Positions 25,738 through 34,548 of a stretch of DNA of 64,000 nucleotides are shown here, piece after piece. A program made the position numbers and the translations under genes. The notes under the pieces were generated by a model. It saw only the letters and a list, made by a program, of their open reading frames with translations. It ran no database searches and was not told the origin of the DNA. This stretch comes from an uncultured Lachnospiraceae bacterium. GTDB lineage: Bacteria > Bacillota > Clostridia > Lachnospirales > Lachnospiraceae. The stretch covers positions 62,001 through 126,000 of the forward strand of contig CAJTVL010000001.1 in the NCBI GenBank assembly GCA_910579425.1, in the 5' to 3' direction. Position 1 is the stretch's first letter; every line of letters starts with the position of its first letter.

Positions 25738-27040
25738 AAAGCTCGTAAGCGGAGAAGAAAAATTATCGCTGGTAGGCCTGGGGTATGTGGGAATGCCGAT
25801 TGCCGTGGCCTTTGCCCGCAGAATCAAGGTAATAGGCTTTGATCTGAATGAAAAGAAGATCGGGCTGTACAAAAAAGGCATCGACCCCACAAACGAGGTG
25901 GGAAATGAAGTGATCAAAAATACAAAGGTGGAGTTTACGGCGGACGCGGCAAAGCTCCGGGAAGCCAAATTCCATATCGTGGCTGTTCCTACCCCGGTGA
26001 ACGACGACCATACGCCGGACTTAACTCCGGTGGAGGGAGCCAGCAGGATCCTGGGGCAGAATCTCACCAGAGGGTCCGTGGTGGTGTTTGAGTCCACCGT
26101 CTATCCGGGGGTCACAGAGGATATTTGTGTGCCTATTCTGGAAAAGGAATCGGGCCTGAAATGCGGCGTTGACTTTAAGATCGGTTACTCTCCCGAGCGG
26201 ATCAATCCCGGCGACAAGGTACACCGTCTGGAAACCATCGTAAAAATCGTTTCGGGTATGGATGAGGAAACCCTGGACACGGTTGCAAAGGTCTACGAGC
26301 TGGTGGTGGAGGCGGGGGTTTACCGGGCCGGTTCCATCAAGGTGGCGGAGGCGGCCAAGGTAATCGAGAACAGCCAGAGAGACATCAACATTGCCTTTAT
26401 GAACGAGCTTTCCATTATTTTTAATAAAATGGGAATTGATACAAAATCGGTGCTTGAAGCCGCAGGAACCAAGTGGAACTTCCTGAAATTTTATCCCGGT
26501 CTGGTGGGAGGGCACTGCATCGGGGTGGATCCCTATTATCTCACCTACAAGGCGGAAGAGCTGGGATATCACTCCCAGATTATCCTGGCAGGCCGCCGGA
26601 TCAATGACGATATGGGGAAATATGTGGCGGAAAGTACGGTGAAAAACCTGATCAGGGCGGATATTCCCGTGAAAAAGGCGAAGGTGGCAATTTTAGGCTT
26701 TACCTTTAAGGAGAACTGCCCGGATACCAGAAATACAAAGGTAATTGATATTTATAAGGAATTAGGGGAATACGGCATTCATCCGGTGGTGGTTGACCCT
26801 GCGGCGGATGCGGGGGAAGCCAAAAATCTGTACGGAATATCCTTTGAGGGTATGGATGCGGTGAAGAATATGGACGCGGTGATCGTGGCGGTGGCCCATA
26901 AGCAGTTCCTGGACTTTGACCGGACAAAAGTGGACGGATTTTACAATCCGGCACATGAAAAAAAGGTGTTTATGGATATTAAGGGATTGTTTGACAGAAA
27001 TGATTTTGACGGAGAAGATTATATTTACTGGAGGCTGTGA
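25724..27040 (+). CDS. tviB: TviB/WbpA-type UDP-HexNAc 6-dehydrogenase
   Basis: 438 residues. NAD motif GLGYVGMPIAVAF (18-30), TPVNDDHTPDLTPV, STVYPGVTED and the catalytic cysteine in LVGGHCIGVDPYYL (C265) define the UDP-N-acetylhexosamine 6-dehydrogenase branch (TviB, WbpA, Cap5L-like) rather than UDP-glucose dehydrogenase. It oxidises UDP-GlcNAc or UDP-GalNAc to the uronic acid. It overlaps the GT4 gene by 14 bases and is followed after 3 bases by the TviC-like epimerase, the pair that makes UDP-GalNAcA in Salmonella Vi antigen synthesis. Confidence 0.86.
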   Translation: MELYEKLVSGEEKLSLVGLGYVGMPIAVAFARRIKVIGFDLNEKKIGLYKKGIDPTNEVGNEVIKNTKVEFTADAAKLREAKFHIVAVPTPVNDDHTPDLTPVEGASRILGQNLTRGSVVVFESTVYPGVTEDICVPILEKESGLKCGVDFKIGYSPERINPGDKVHRLETIVKIVSGMDEETLDTVAKVYELVVEAGVYRAGSIKVAEAAKVIENSQRDINIAFMNELSIIFNKMGIDTKSVLEAAGTKWNFLKFYPGLVGGHCIGVDPYYLTYKAEELGYHSQIILAGRRINDDMGKYVAESTVKNLIRADIPVKKAKVAILGFTFKENCPDTRNTKVIDIYKELGEYGIHPVVVDPAADAGEAKNLYGISFEGMDAVKNMDAVIVAVAHKQFLDFDRTKVDGFYNPAHEKKVFMDIKGLFDRNDFDGEDYIYWRL

Positions 27041-27043
27041 TCG

Positions 27044-28018
27044 ATGGGATACAGGGATTTAAAGTTTAAGAATGACGCTGTTTTTCTGGTGACGGGGGGA
27101 GCGGGATTTATCGGCTCCAATCTGTGCGAGGCAATTCTGGAAATGGGATATACGGTCAGGTGCCTGGACAACCTTTCCACGGGAAAATATGAGAATATTG
27201 AACCCTTTACGGCAAATCCCCGGTTCACCTTTATCCGGGAGGATATTCGGGAGCTGGATGCCTGCAAAAGGGCCACGGAAGGGGCGGACTATGTATTAAA
27301 CCAGGCGGCCTGGGGAAGCGTTCCCAGGAGCATTGAAATGCCGCTTCTGTATGAGGAGATCAATATCCGCGGGACATTGAATATGATGGAGGCTTCCAGG
27401 CAAAACGGGGTAAAGAAGTTTGTCTATGCCTCCAGCTCTTCGGTGTACGGAGATCATCCCGTCCTTCCCAAGAAGGAAGGGCAGGAGGGCAGGGTGCTCT
27501 CCCCCTACGCCCTCACCAAGAAGGTGGACGAGGAATACGGAAGACTGTACAAGATTCTGTACGGACTGGATACCTACGGCCTGCGTTACTTTAATGTGTT
27601 TGGCAGGCGGCAGGATCCGGACGGCGCTTACGCTGCGGTGATACCTAAATTTATCCGGCAGCTCATGAGGGGCGAGAGGCCTACCATCAACGGGGACGGC
27701 AGGCAGTCCAGGGATTTTACCTATATTGACAATGTAATTGAGGCCAACTTAAAGGCCTGCCTTGCTCCTTCCGAGGCGGCGGGAGAAGCCTTTAACATCG
27801 GCGCAGGCGGCAGGGAATATCTGATCGACGTGTATCATGATCTCTGTAAGGCCCTTGAGGTAGAGGCAGAACCCATCTTCGGGCCGGAGCGGGCAGGGGA
27901 TATCCGGGATTCCAATGCGGATATCAGCAAGGCCAGGGAGCTTCTTGGCTATGCTCCGGAGTATGATTTCGCAAAGGGGATTCATCTGGCGATTGGATGG
28001 TATAAGGAAAATTTGTGA
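27044..28018 (+). CDS. tviC: TviC/WbpP-like UDP-HexNAc(A) 4-epimerase
   Basis: 324 residues of the extended SDR class: TGGAGFIGSNL near 18, DNLSTGKYENI, QAAWGSVPRSIE, ASSSSVYGDH, the catalytic Y-x3-K in SPYALTKK (Y155, K159) and RYFNVFGRRQDPDGAYAAVIP. The serine-rich VPRSIE region is the WbpP/TviC type, which accepts N-acetylated substrates. With the dehydrogenase it should give UDP-GalNAcA, or interconvert UDP-GlcNAc and UDP-GalNAc. GGAGG lies 10 bases before the ATG. Confidence 0.86.
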   Translation: MGYRDLKFKNDAVFLVTGGAGFIGSNLCEAILEMGYTVRCLDNLSTGKYENIEPFTANPRFTFIREDIRELDACKRATEGADYVLNQAAWGSVPRSIEMPLLYEEINIRGTLNMMEASRQNGVKKFVYASSSSVYGDHPVLPKKEGQEGRVLSPYALTKKVDEEYGRLYKILYGLDTYGLRYFNVFGRRQDPDGAYAAVIPKFIRQLMRGERPTINGDGRQSRDFTYIDNVIEANLKACLAPSEAAGEAFNIGAGGREYLIDVYHDLCKALEVEAEPIFGPERAGDIRDSNADISKARELLGYAPEYDFAKGIHLAIGWYKENL

Positions 28019-28058
28019 CGGCTCCGCTTGCCGGAACCGTCCGCTTGGAGAAAACCGG

Positions 28059-28814
28059 ATGAAAATAGCAGTAAGACTGGATGATATTACACCTGATATG
28101 GATTGGGAGCGTTTTTATAAATTTAAGGCGCTGCTGGATCGGTATCAGGTGAAGCCGCTTATAGGGGTAGTGCCGGATAACAGGGATCCCGGCCTGGTGA
28201 AGAAGCAGGAACCGGATCGGCAGACGCCGGAGGATTTCTGGGAATATGTGAAGGAACTTAAAAGACATGGCTGGGTTATCGCCATGCATGGCTGCCATCA
28301 TGTATATACTACGGACAGGGGAGGTCTGTTTCCCCTCAACAATTTTTCGGAGTTTGCGGGTCTGCCATTCGAGCAGCAAAAGAAATTGCTTGCGGAAGGA
28401 AAAGACCTTCTTGCAGAAAAAGGAATAGAGACAGAGCTTTTTATGGCCCCCGCCCATTCCTATGATAAGAATACGCTAAAGGCCCTTAAGGAAACCGGCT
28501 TTCAGGGACTGACCGATGGATTTGGAGATTTTCCCTACTATTTTCGGGGGCTGGCATTTTATCCGATTTCTTTTATGCTGGGCAGAACCTTCCGAAAGAA
28601 AGAGGGATACTCCACCATGGTGGTTCACACCGGAACGGTTTCCGAGGAAGATTTAAAACGGTATGAAAGTTATTTCCAAAGACAGGATGTCTCATGGATT
28701 TCCTTTGAGGAATATTTAAAGATCCCCGGGGGAAAAAGAGGGATTTGGGGACGGTGGAAGGAGTTTGGTATGGCAAAGGGGAAATACCTGATGGGAAGGT
28801 TTCGGGGAATATGA
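28059..28814 (+). CDS. DUF2334 polysaccharide-deacetylase-like protein
   Basis: 251 residues from the ATG at 28059 (GGAG 9 bases upstream). Motifs of the DUF2334 branch of the carbohydrate esterase 4 fold are visible: RLDDITPDMDWERF at the start (metal Asp-Asp), LIGVVPDNRDP, WVIAMHGCHHVY (metal histidine) and MAPAHSYDKNTLKAL. No signal peptide is evident, so it probably acts in the cytoplasm, perhaps removing an N-acetyl group from a nucleotide sugar or lipid-linked intermediate. The last base triplet overlaps the ATG of the next gene. Confidence 0.75.
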   Translation: MKIAVRLDDITPDMDWERFYKFKALLDRYQVKPLIGVVPDNRDPGLVKKQEPDRQTPEDFWEYVKELKRHGWVIAMHGCHHVYTTDRGGLFPLNNFSEFAGLPFEQQKKLLAEGKDLLAEKGIETELFMAPAHSYDKNTLKALKETGFQGLTDGFGDFPYYFRGLAFYPISFMLGRTFRKKEGYSTMVVHTGTVSEEDLKRYESYFQRQDVSWISFEEYLKIPGGKRGIWGRWKEFGMAKGKYLMGRFRGI

Positions 28815-30223
28815 AGGACAGGGAGAAAGGAAAAAGAGGAGAAAGGGTCGTAACTGCGGTTTTTCTCGGGGCTTTGTTTGGAGGGCTTTTGTGGAGGGGA
28901 GGCGTGGCGGCCTATCCGGACACAAACAGTTATCTGACCATGTCCCCCAACCGGGAGCCGGGCTATGCACTGCTTTTGAATGCGGTCGTGGGGATAGCAG
29001 GAGAAAAGGGATTTTGGGCTATAGGCCTGCTGCAGAACGCTTTGGCGGCGGTTTCGATTTATCTGATCATATGCTATGTGGGAGATAAAATGAAAAGCCG
29101 CCGGATTGGTGTCCTGACGGCGCTTTGTCTTGTTCTGCCTCATATTATGACGCCTCTGTTTGCTTCCTCGGGCCTGATTCTCACCAACGCCCTTTTGTCG
29201 GAGGGAATTACCATACCCCTGTATCATTTTTATTTCCTTATGATGCTGAAAGCGGTGTGGGAGAAGGAGAAAAAGGGAAGATACTTAAAAGGCGCTCTCG
29301 TTATTGCTTTTCTTCTCACCCTGTTCAGAGGACAGATGCTGGTGACGCTGATTGCCTGGTTGATTGTGGCAGTCCTTTCGGAGTGGAAGGTGCAGGAAGG
29401 CTTTGGAGGACGCTCCCTCAAATATTTCAAAAGGTTTTTGCTGCCTGCGGGGGCTTTTATAGTGGTTCTGGTTCTGCGGATCTTATGTGTAAACAGCTAT
29501 AATCTGGCTGTAAACGGGAAATTTACAGGGACTACCTATGGGGCCGTGACGATTCTCTCCAATGTGATCTATGTGGCAGAGGAAGCGGATAAAGAAGGCA
29601 TAGAGGAGGAAAGCCTAAGAGGGCTCTTTGAGGAGATCCACGGGATCGCCCGGGAGGGAAAGATGCTTTACGGGGATGCGCCCAAAGGGCTGACCCGTGA
29701 GGCCTCCTTTTATTCTCAGATGCATGACGAGATCAAGGATCTGGCGATTTATCCCTGCCTGTTAAGCTATACGGAGCATGTGGAGGGGATCCGGGAGCCA
29801 ATGGAAAGGATGGTGCGGGTTGACGCCCTGGCAACGGCTCTGACGAGAGAGCTGTTGCCGGAGTGCATGGGTCAGTGGCTTCTGCATTATCTTCGCAATA
29901 TATTGGTGGGGCTGATCCGGACGGCCGCCTTTTTGCATCCTTTGTTGATCCTTCCCACTCTGGCCGGATATGGAATATTACTTCTGATGGGGTTTTCCTG
30001 TTACCGGAAGGACAGGGAAAGCAGGGCGGCAGGGATATTTGCCCTGACCATGCTGTTGACTTTGGGAAATGCGGCGGCAGTGGCGCTGACGATCATGTGT
30101 ATTTCCCGCTATATGGTTTATAATATGCCCTTTCTCTATCTCTCCGCTTTTCTGCTGCTTGGAGAGATGAAGGAAAAGCTTTGGGGCGGCAATAAACAGG
30201 GATTCCTGAAGGAAAGGAGGTAA
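28811..30223 (+). CDS. Polytopic membrane protein, GT-C-like, REP/YNM family member A
   Basis: 470 residues from an ATG that overlaps the previous stop (ATGA). About eleven hydrophobic segments. After the first helix comes YPDTNSYLTMSPNREPGY and near the end RYMVYNMPFLYLS. The minus-strand protein at 39790-41196 has the same two motifs in the same places, so the two are paralogues. A first-loop acidic residue followed by helices fits the GT-C class, but the role is unknown. It lies between the deacetylase and the run of GT4 genes. Confidence 0.55.
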   Translation: MKDREKGKRGERVVTAVFLGALFGGLLWRGGVAAYPDTNSYLTMSPNREPGYALLLNAVVGIAGEKGFWAIGLLQNALAAVSIYLIICYVGDKMKSRRIGVLTALCLVLPHIMTPLFASSGLILTNALLSEGITIPLYHFYFLMMLKAVWEKEKKGRYLKGALVIAFLLTLFRGQMLVTLIAWLIVAVLSEWKVQEGFGGRSLKYFKRFLLPAGAFIVVLVLRILCVNSYNLAVNGKFTGTTYGAVTILSNVIYVAEEADKEGIEEESLRGLFEEIHGIAREGKMLYGDAPKGLTREASFYSQMHDEIKDLAIYPCLLSYTEHVEGIREPMERMVRVDALATALTRELLPECMGQWLLHYLRNILVGLIRTAAFLHPLLILPTLAGYGILLLMGFSCYRKDRESRAAGIFALTMLLTLGNAAAVALTIMCISRYMVYNMPFLYLSAFLLLGEMKEKLWGGNKQGFLKERR

Positions 30224-30228
30224 AGGCT

Positions 30229-31350
30229 TTGGCAGAGGCAGTTCGTATCCTGCACGTACTTGGCAATACCCGGCTTGGAGGAGCGGAGAGCCGGATCATG
30301 GATCTGTACCGGCATATGGACAGGGACAGGGTGCAGTTTGATTTTCTCGTCCATACGGATAAGGAAGGATATTTTGATAAAGAGATCCAATCGCTGGGAG
30401 GAAGGATTTTTCGGATCCCCCGCTTTCGGGCTTATAATTATTTTTCCTACAAAAGGGCAGTGAGGGCCTTTTTCCGGGAGCATCATGAATTTCAGGTGGT
30501 ACAGGGACATATCACAAGCACGGCTGCCATCTATCTTCCGGAAGCTAAAAAAGCGGGAGTGGCGATAACCGCCGCACATGCCAGGAGCGCCGGGGTGGAT
30601 CAGGGGTTAAAGGGAGTTTTAACCCGCTTTCTCAGACGGAATCTCTCGAAGAAGACGGATGTTATGTTTACCTGCTCCGAGCTGGCCGGGATTTCCGTGT
30701 TCGGGAAAAAGGCGGTGGAGCAGGGGAAAACCATCTTTATTCCGAATGCCATAGACTGCCGAGCCTTTGACTATAATCAGGAAGTCAGGGAAAAAATCCG
30801 GCAGGAGCTGGGACTTGCGGGGCAGTATGTGATCGGCCACGTGGGAAGCTTCCGCTATGCCAAGAACCATGAATATCTGCTGCGGATATTTGCAGGCCTT
30901 TGTGAGAAAAAGAAAGACTGCGCGTTGCTTCTCTTAGGCGAGGGCAGTGAAATGGAAGGGATCAGGCGGTTGGCAAAGGAACTTGGGATTGACAAACAGG
31001 TATATTTTCTGGGAAACCGCAGCAATGTGGGGGACTACTATCAGGCCATGGATTACTTCGTCTATCCCTCCCGTTTTGAGGGATTGCCGGGAGCGGTGGT
31101 GGAGGCACAGACCTGCGGATTGCGCTGCCTGATCTCCGACACCATCTGTCAGGAGGTGATGGTTACCGATTCGGTTCATGCCATGGATATTCGCAAGGAA
31201 CCCGAAAAGTGGGCGGAATACGTCCTGGAAACCGCGGGCTATCAGCGCAGGGGGCGCATGGAGGAGATGAAAAAGGCCGGGTTTGACGTGAATGCACAGG
31301 TAAAGACTATGACAAAATTTTACGAGACAGGGAAATGGGATGGGAAATAA
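30229..31350 (+). CDS. GT4 glycosyltransferase with TTG start
   Basis: 373 residues. The start is TTG at 30229: an ideal AAGGAGGT lies 6 bases upstream, overlapping the last codons of the previous gene, and no better ATG exists. GT-B features are ILHVLGNTRLGGAESRIMDL at the N-terminus, HVGSFRYAKNHEYLL and the donor-site FEGLPGAVVEAQTCGLRCLIS with E-x7-E. It belongs to the EpsF-like capsular branch. The linkage it forms is unknown; together with 31340, 34545 and 35645 it probably extends the PglC-primed unit. Confidence 0.82.
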   Translation: MAEAVRILHVLGNTRLGGAESRIMDLYRHMDRDRVQFDFLVHTDKEGYFDKEIQSLGGRIFRIPRFRAYNYFSYKRAVRAFFREHHEFQVVQGHITSTAAIYLPEAKKAGVAITAAHARSAGVDQGLKGVLTRFLRRNLSKKTDVMFTCSELAGISVFGKKAVEQGKTIFIPNAIDCRAFDYNQEVREKIRQELGLAGQYVIGHVGSFRYAKNHEYLLRIFAGLCEKKKDCALLLLGEGSEMEGIRRLAKELGIDKQVYFLGNRSNVGDYYQAMDYFVYPSRFEGLPGAVVEAQTCGLRCLISDTICQEVMVTDSVHAMDIRKEPEKWAEYVLETAGYQRRGRMEEMKKAGFDVNAQVKTMTKFYETGKWDGK

Positions 31351-32578
31351 CGCGCGTAATGATTCGGGACAGAAAAAAAAGCTCATGCTGATCAGCCCTA
31401 TGCTTCATCAGGGGGGCTTTGAGAGAATCTGTGTGCTGACGGCCAGACTTCTTGCCCACAGCTACCAGGTGATGATTGTGGTTTTTTCCATGGAGGATAT
31501 TGCCTTTGACATCTCCGGCCTTCAGGTGGTGGATTTAAATTTGAAAGCCAGACCGGGCAGGCTGGGAAAGCTTCTGAATCTGCTAAAGAGAGGGGTGAAG
31601 CTGACCGTACTGCAGAAAAAATCAGGGACAGACATCTCCTACAGCTTTGGCATGACGGCAAATATCGCCAATGCGCTGAGTTTTGGGGCCAAAAAGAAAA
31701 TTTCCGCCTGTCATTCCTTTGAAGAAATTAAAAATAAGCAGTATATGAGGCTGATTGGCCGTCATACGGACAGGGTTCTCTGTTGCTCAAAAAAAATGGC
31801 GGAGCTGGTGCGGGAGACCTACGGCTTATCCAATATGACCCCTCTGTGGAATCCCTGTGACCTGGATCATCTCAAGGCACAGAGCAGGCTTGGGGCGGAG
31901 GAAGAGCTTACGTTTTTTAAAGGCCCTGAGAAGGTGCTGGTATCCATGGGCCGGGAGGACGATGTAAAGGGATTCTGGCATCTGATCAAGGTGTTTCGGA
32001 GAATCCATGAGCAGGAGAAGGATACCCGACTGGCTGTGATCGGAGAAGGGGAATTTGAAGAATACAAAAGGCTGGTCAGGGAGTTGGAGTTGGAGGAAAA
32101 GGTGCTTTTCACGGGTCTTAAGAAAAATCCTTTCCCCTATCTTCGGGAGAGTGATATTTACCTCCTGACCTCCTTAAGCGAGGGGCTCCCCAATGCCCTG
32201 GTGGAGGCTTTGGCTCTGTCCCTGCCTGTGGTATCGGTGAACTGTCTCTCCGGCCCTGCGGAAATTCTTCACGGCGATTTCAGGGCTGCGCAGAGCCGTA
32301 GGGGGACTTTTAAGGCGGATTACGGGATTTTGACGCCGCCCCTTTCTCCGGAAAAAGATTTGACCGTGCATTGGGAGGAAACTGGCGAAGGCAGGAGAAT
32401 CTGTCTGGAAAAAGAGGAGGAGGCGCTTGCGGAGGCGGTTTTAGAGCTTTTGCGGGATCAGGAGCTTTATGGGCATTATAGGAGCAGAGCCGTGGCAAGG
32501 GCAGAGGCTTTTTCGGCGGCAAATTACAGGGAGGGACTGCTTACCTGTATGGAACAATTGCAGCGGGTTAGGGAGTAG
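31340..32578 (+). CDS. GT4 glycosyltransferase
   Basis: 412 residues, overlapping the previous gene by 11 bases. N-terminal KLMLISPMLHQGGFERICV, ACHSFEEIKNKQY, SMGREDDVKGFWHLI and the nucleotide-sugar motif SLSEGLPNALVEALALSLPVVS give a GT-B, GT4 assignment. An unusual charged stretch (about 310-340) separates the donor motif from the last helix, making it longer than its neighbours. Donor and acceptor are unknown. It precedes an asparagine-synthase-like gene by 8 bases. Confidence 0.8.
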   Translation: MGNNARNDSGQKKKLMLISPMLHQGGFERICVLTARLLAHSYQVMIVVFSMEDIAFDISGLQVVDLNLKARPGRLGKLLNLLKRGVKLTVLQKKSGTDISYSFGMTANIANALSFGAKKKISACHSFEEIKNKQYMRLIGRHTDRVLCCSKKMAELVRETYGLSNMTPLWNPCDLDHLKAQSRLGAEEELTFFKGPEKVLVSMGREDDVKGFWHLIKVFRRIHEQEKDTRLAVIGEGEFEEYKRLVRELELEEKVLFTGLKKNPFPYLRESDIYLLTSLSEGLPNALVEALALSLPVVSVNCLSGPAEILHGDFRAAQSRRGTFKADYGILTPPLSPEKDLTVHWEETGEGRRICLEKEEEALAEAVLELLRDQELYGHYRSRAVARAEAFSAANYREGLLTCMEQLQRVRE

Positions 32579-32586
32579 GCGAAGAG

Positions 32587-34548
32587 ATGTGCGGAATATG
32601 CGGCTTTTTCAGTAAAAATCGAATCACGGCAGAGCAGCTTGTGCAGATGAACGACACCATGTACCATCGGGGGCCGGATGACAGCGGCGCGGAGCTGTAC
32701 CCGGCGGGAGAGGGATATACGGTGGGGCTGGCGCAGAGGCGGCTTTCCATACTGGACTTATCCCCTTTGGGGCATCAGCCCATGCATTCGCCGGACAAAA
32801 GGGTCAGTATTGTTTATAACGGGGAAATCTACAATTTCCGGAAACTGAGAGAGGAGCTCTCCGATTATCCCTTTGTCTCTTCCTGCGATACGGAGGTGAT
32901 CCTGGCGGCTTACCTGAGATGGGGAATCGGATGTCTGGAAAAACTAAACGGGATGTTTGCCATGGCAATTTTTGACAGACAGTCCGGGGAGTTGTATCTT
33001 GTGCGGGACAGAATCGGCAAAAAGCCTTTATATTACTGGCAGGAGGAGGGAAACCTTGTCTTTGGCTCGGAGCTGAAGCCCCTTATGAAATGCCCGGGAT
33101 TTGAGGCCCGGATCCGCAGGGAGGTGATTCCCCGGTTTTTGTATCATCAATATCTGTGCGGGCCGGACACGATTTTTGAAAATGTAAAGAAACTCTGTCC
33201 GGGGGAGGTGCTCTGCTTCTCAAGGGGCCAAACCCGTCAGTGGAAATATTGGGATTTAAGACAGGTTTACCACGAAAAAAAGCAGGCGCCCCGGACGGAT
33301 TACGAACAGGCAAAGGAGCAGTTAAAGGACAGGCTGCGTCAGGCCGTTCGTGAGAGGATGATTGCAGACGTTCCCATCGGTACTTTTTTAAGCGGAGGAT
33401 ACGATTCCTCCCTTGTGACGGCTCTTGCCCAGTCGCTGAGTGAGAAGCCGGTGAAAACCTTCTCCATCGGTTTTCACGAGGAGAAGTACAATGAGGCAAA
33501 GTATGCAAAGGAGGTGGCCGAATATCTGGGCTGTGACCACACGGAGCTGTATATCGGCGAGGAAGAGATGTTTTCCCTGATTGAGGAGCTTCCTGTCTAT
33601 TATGACGAGCCCTTTGCTGACAGCTCTCAGATCCCTTCTCTTCTGGTTTCCGGCCTTGCCAGGCAGAAGGTTACGGTGGCGCTCTCCGGGGACGGCGGGG
33701 ATGAACTGTTCTGCGGATATAACGTATATGACAGGGTGCGGCAGGCTCAGCTTCTTGACGGTCTTGGCGCGGCGGCGGCAGCGGTGGGGGACTTTTTCCA
33801 TATCACTGAAAAGTATCCCTTTAAGGTGCGGGTGATTGCCAAAAACCGGGACAAGGAGACGAAAACCCAGTTTGTGGCAGGAAACTATCTGCAGGCCGCA
33901 CAGCGGATGGTGGATTTGGGACAGAAGGAAAATACCCTTCCCTGTTTTTACGATTTTGAAACCTCTTATAACGAAAGAAACTGGCAGGAGCGGCGGATGC
34001 TTCTGGATCTTGACACCTATCTGCCGGGAGACATTCTCTGTAAGGTAGACCGTGCGTCCATGCGTTACTCTTTAGAGACCCGGTGCCCCATACTGGATCA
34101 AAATGTGGTGGAATTCGCCTTTGGCCTGCCCCACAAGTTTAAATACCAAAAGGGAAATAAGAAACGGATCTTAAAAGATATTGCCCGTGATCTTATCCCC
34201 TCAGAGCTGCTGGACAGGCCCAAGACGGGATTTAGCGTTCCTTTGGACAAGTGGCTTCGGGGAGTACTGAAAGAACAGGTGTTATCATATGCGGATCGGG
34301 GATTTCTGGCCAGACAGGGAATATTTAATCAGGATTATACAAATGAATTTCTGGCCGCATATATGAGGCAGGGGGACAAAGGCGCGGGAAGCGGCGCCAA
34401 TTATTCGAGAATCGTGTGGGCCTTCTTTATGTTTCAGAAGTGGTATGAAATGTTTGGGCCCGGCAGGACAAATCCTGCGGACAGGTATATCCTGCGGACA
34501 GACATATCCTGCGGACAGACATGCCGGATAGAGGGAAATGACGGATGA
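32587..34548 (+). CDS. asnB: Asparagine-synthase-type amidotransferase (first copy)
   Basis: 653 residues. The N-terminal glutaminase starts M-CGICGFF, with Cys2 ready as nucleophile, and has RRLSILDLS and YNGEIYNF. The synthetase half has the ATP pyrophosphatase loop SGGYDSS (269-275) and LSGDGGDELFCGY. In surface-glycan loci such proteins (WbpS, WbtH) amidate uronic acids, for example GalNAcA to GalNAcAN. As TviB/TviC homologues are close by, that is my preferred role; true asparagine synthesis is the alternative. The C-terminal 17 residues are encoded by a 17-bp tandem repeat. Confidence 0.82.
   Translation: MCGICGFFSKNRITAEQLVQMNDTMYHRGPDDSGAELYPAGEGYTVGLAQRRLSILDLSPLGHQPMHSPDKRVSIVYNGEIYNFRKLREELSDYPFVSSCDTEVILAAYLRWGIGCLEKLNGMFAMAIFDRQSGELYLVRDRIGKKPLYYWQEEGNLVFGSELKPLMKCPGFEARIRREVIPRFLYHQYLCGPDTIFENVKKLCPGEVLCFSRGQTRQWKYWDLRQVYHEKKQAPRTDYEQAKEQLKDRLRQAVRERMIADVPIGTFLSGGYDSSLVTALAQSLSEKPVKTFSIGFHEEKYNEAKYAKEVAEYLGCDHTELYIGEEEMFSLIEELPVYYDEPFADSSQIPSLLVSGLARQKVTVALSGDGGDELFCGYNVYDRVRQAQLLDGLGAAAAAVGDFFHITEKYPFKVRVIAKNRDKETKTQFVAGNYLQAAQRMVDLGQKENTLPCFYDFETSYNERNWQERRMLLDLDTYLPGDILCKVDRASMRYSLETRCPILDQNVVEFAFGLPHKFKYQKGNKKRILKDIARDLIPSELLDRPKTGFSVPLDKWLRGVLKEQVLSYADRGFLARQGIFNQDYTNEFLAAYMRQGDKGAGSGANYSRIVWAFFMFQKWYEMFGPGRTNPADRYILRTDISCGQTCRIEGNDG
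34472..34522 (+). repeat. Three tandem 17-bp repeats at the asnB 3' end
   Basis: Three head-to-tail copies of ATCCTGCGGACAGACAT occupy 34472-34488, 34489-34505 and 34506-34522; the first differs at two bases (AGGTAT for AGACAT). As 17 is not a multiple of three, each copy is read in another frame (PADRY, ILRTDI, SCGQTC), and a change in copy number would alter the protein end and its coupling to the next gene, whose ATG is 23 bases downstream. Confidence 0.9.
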
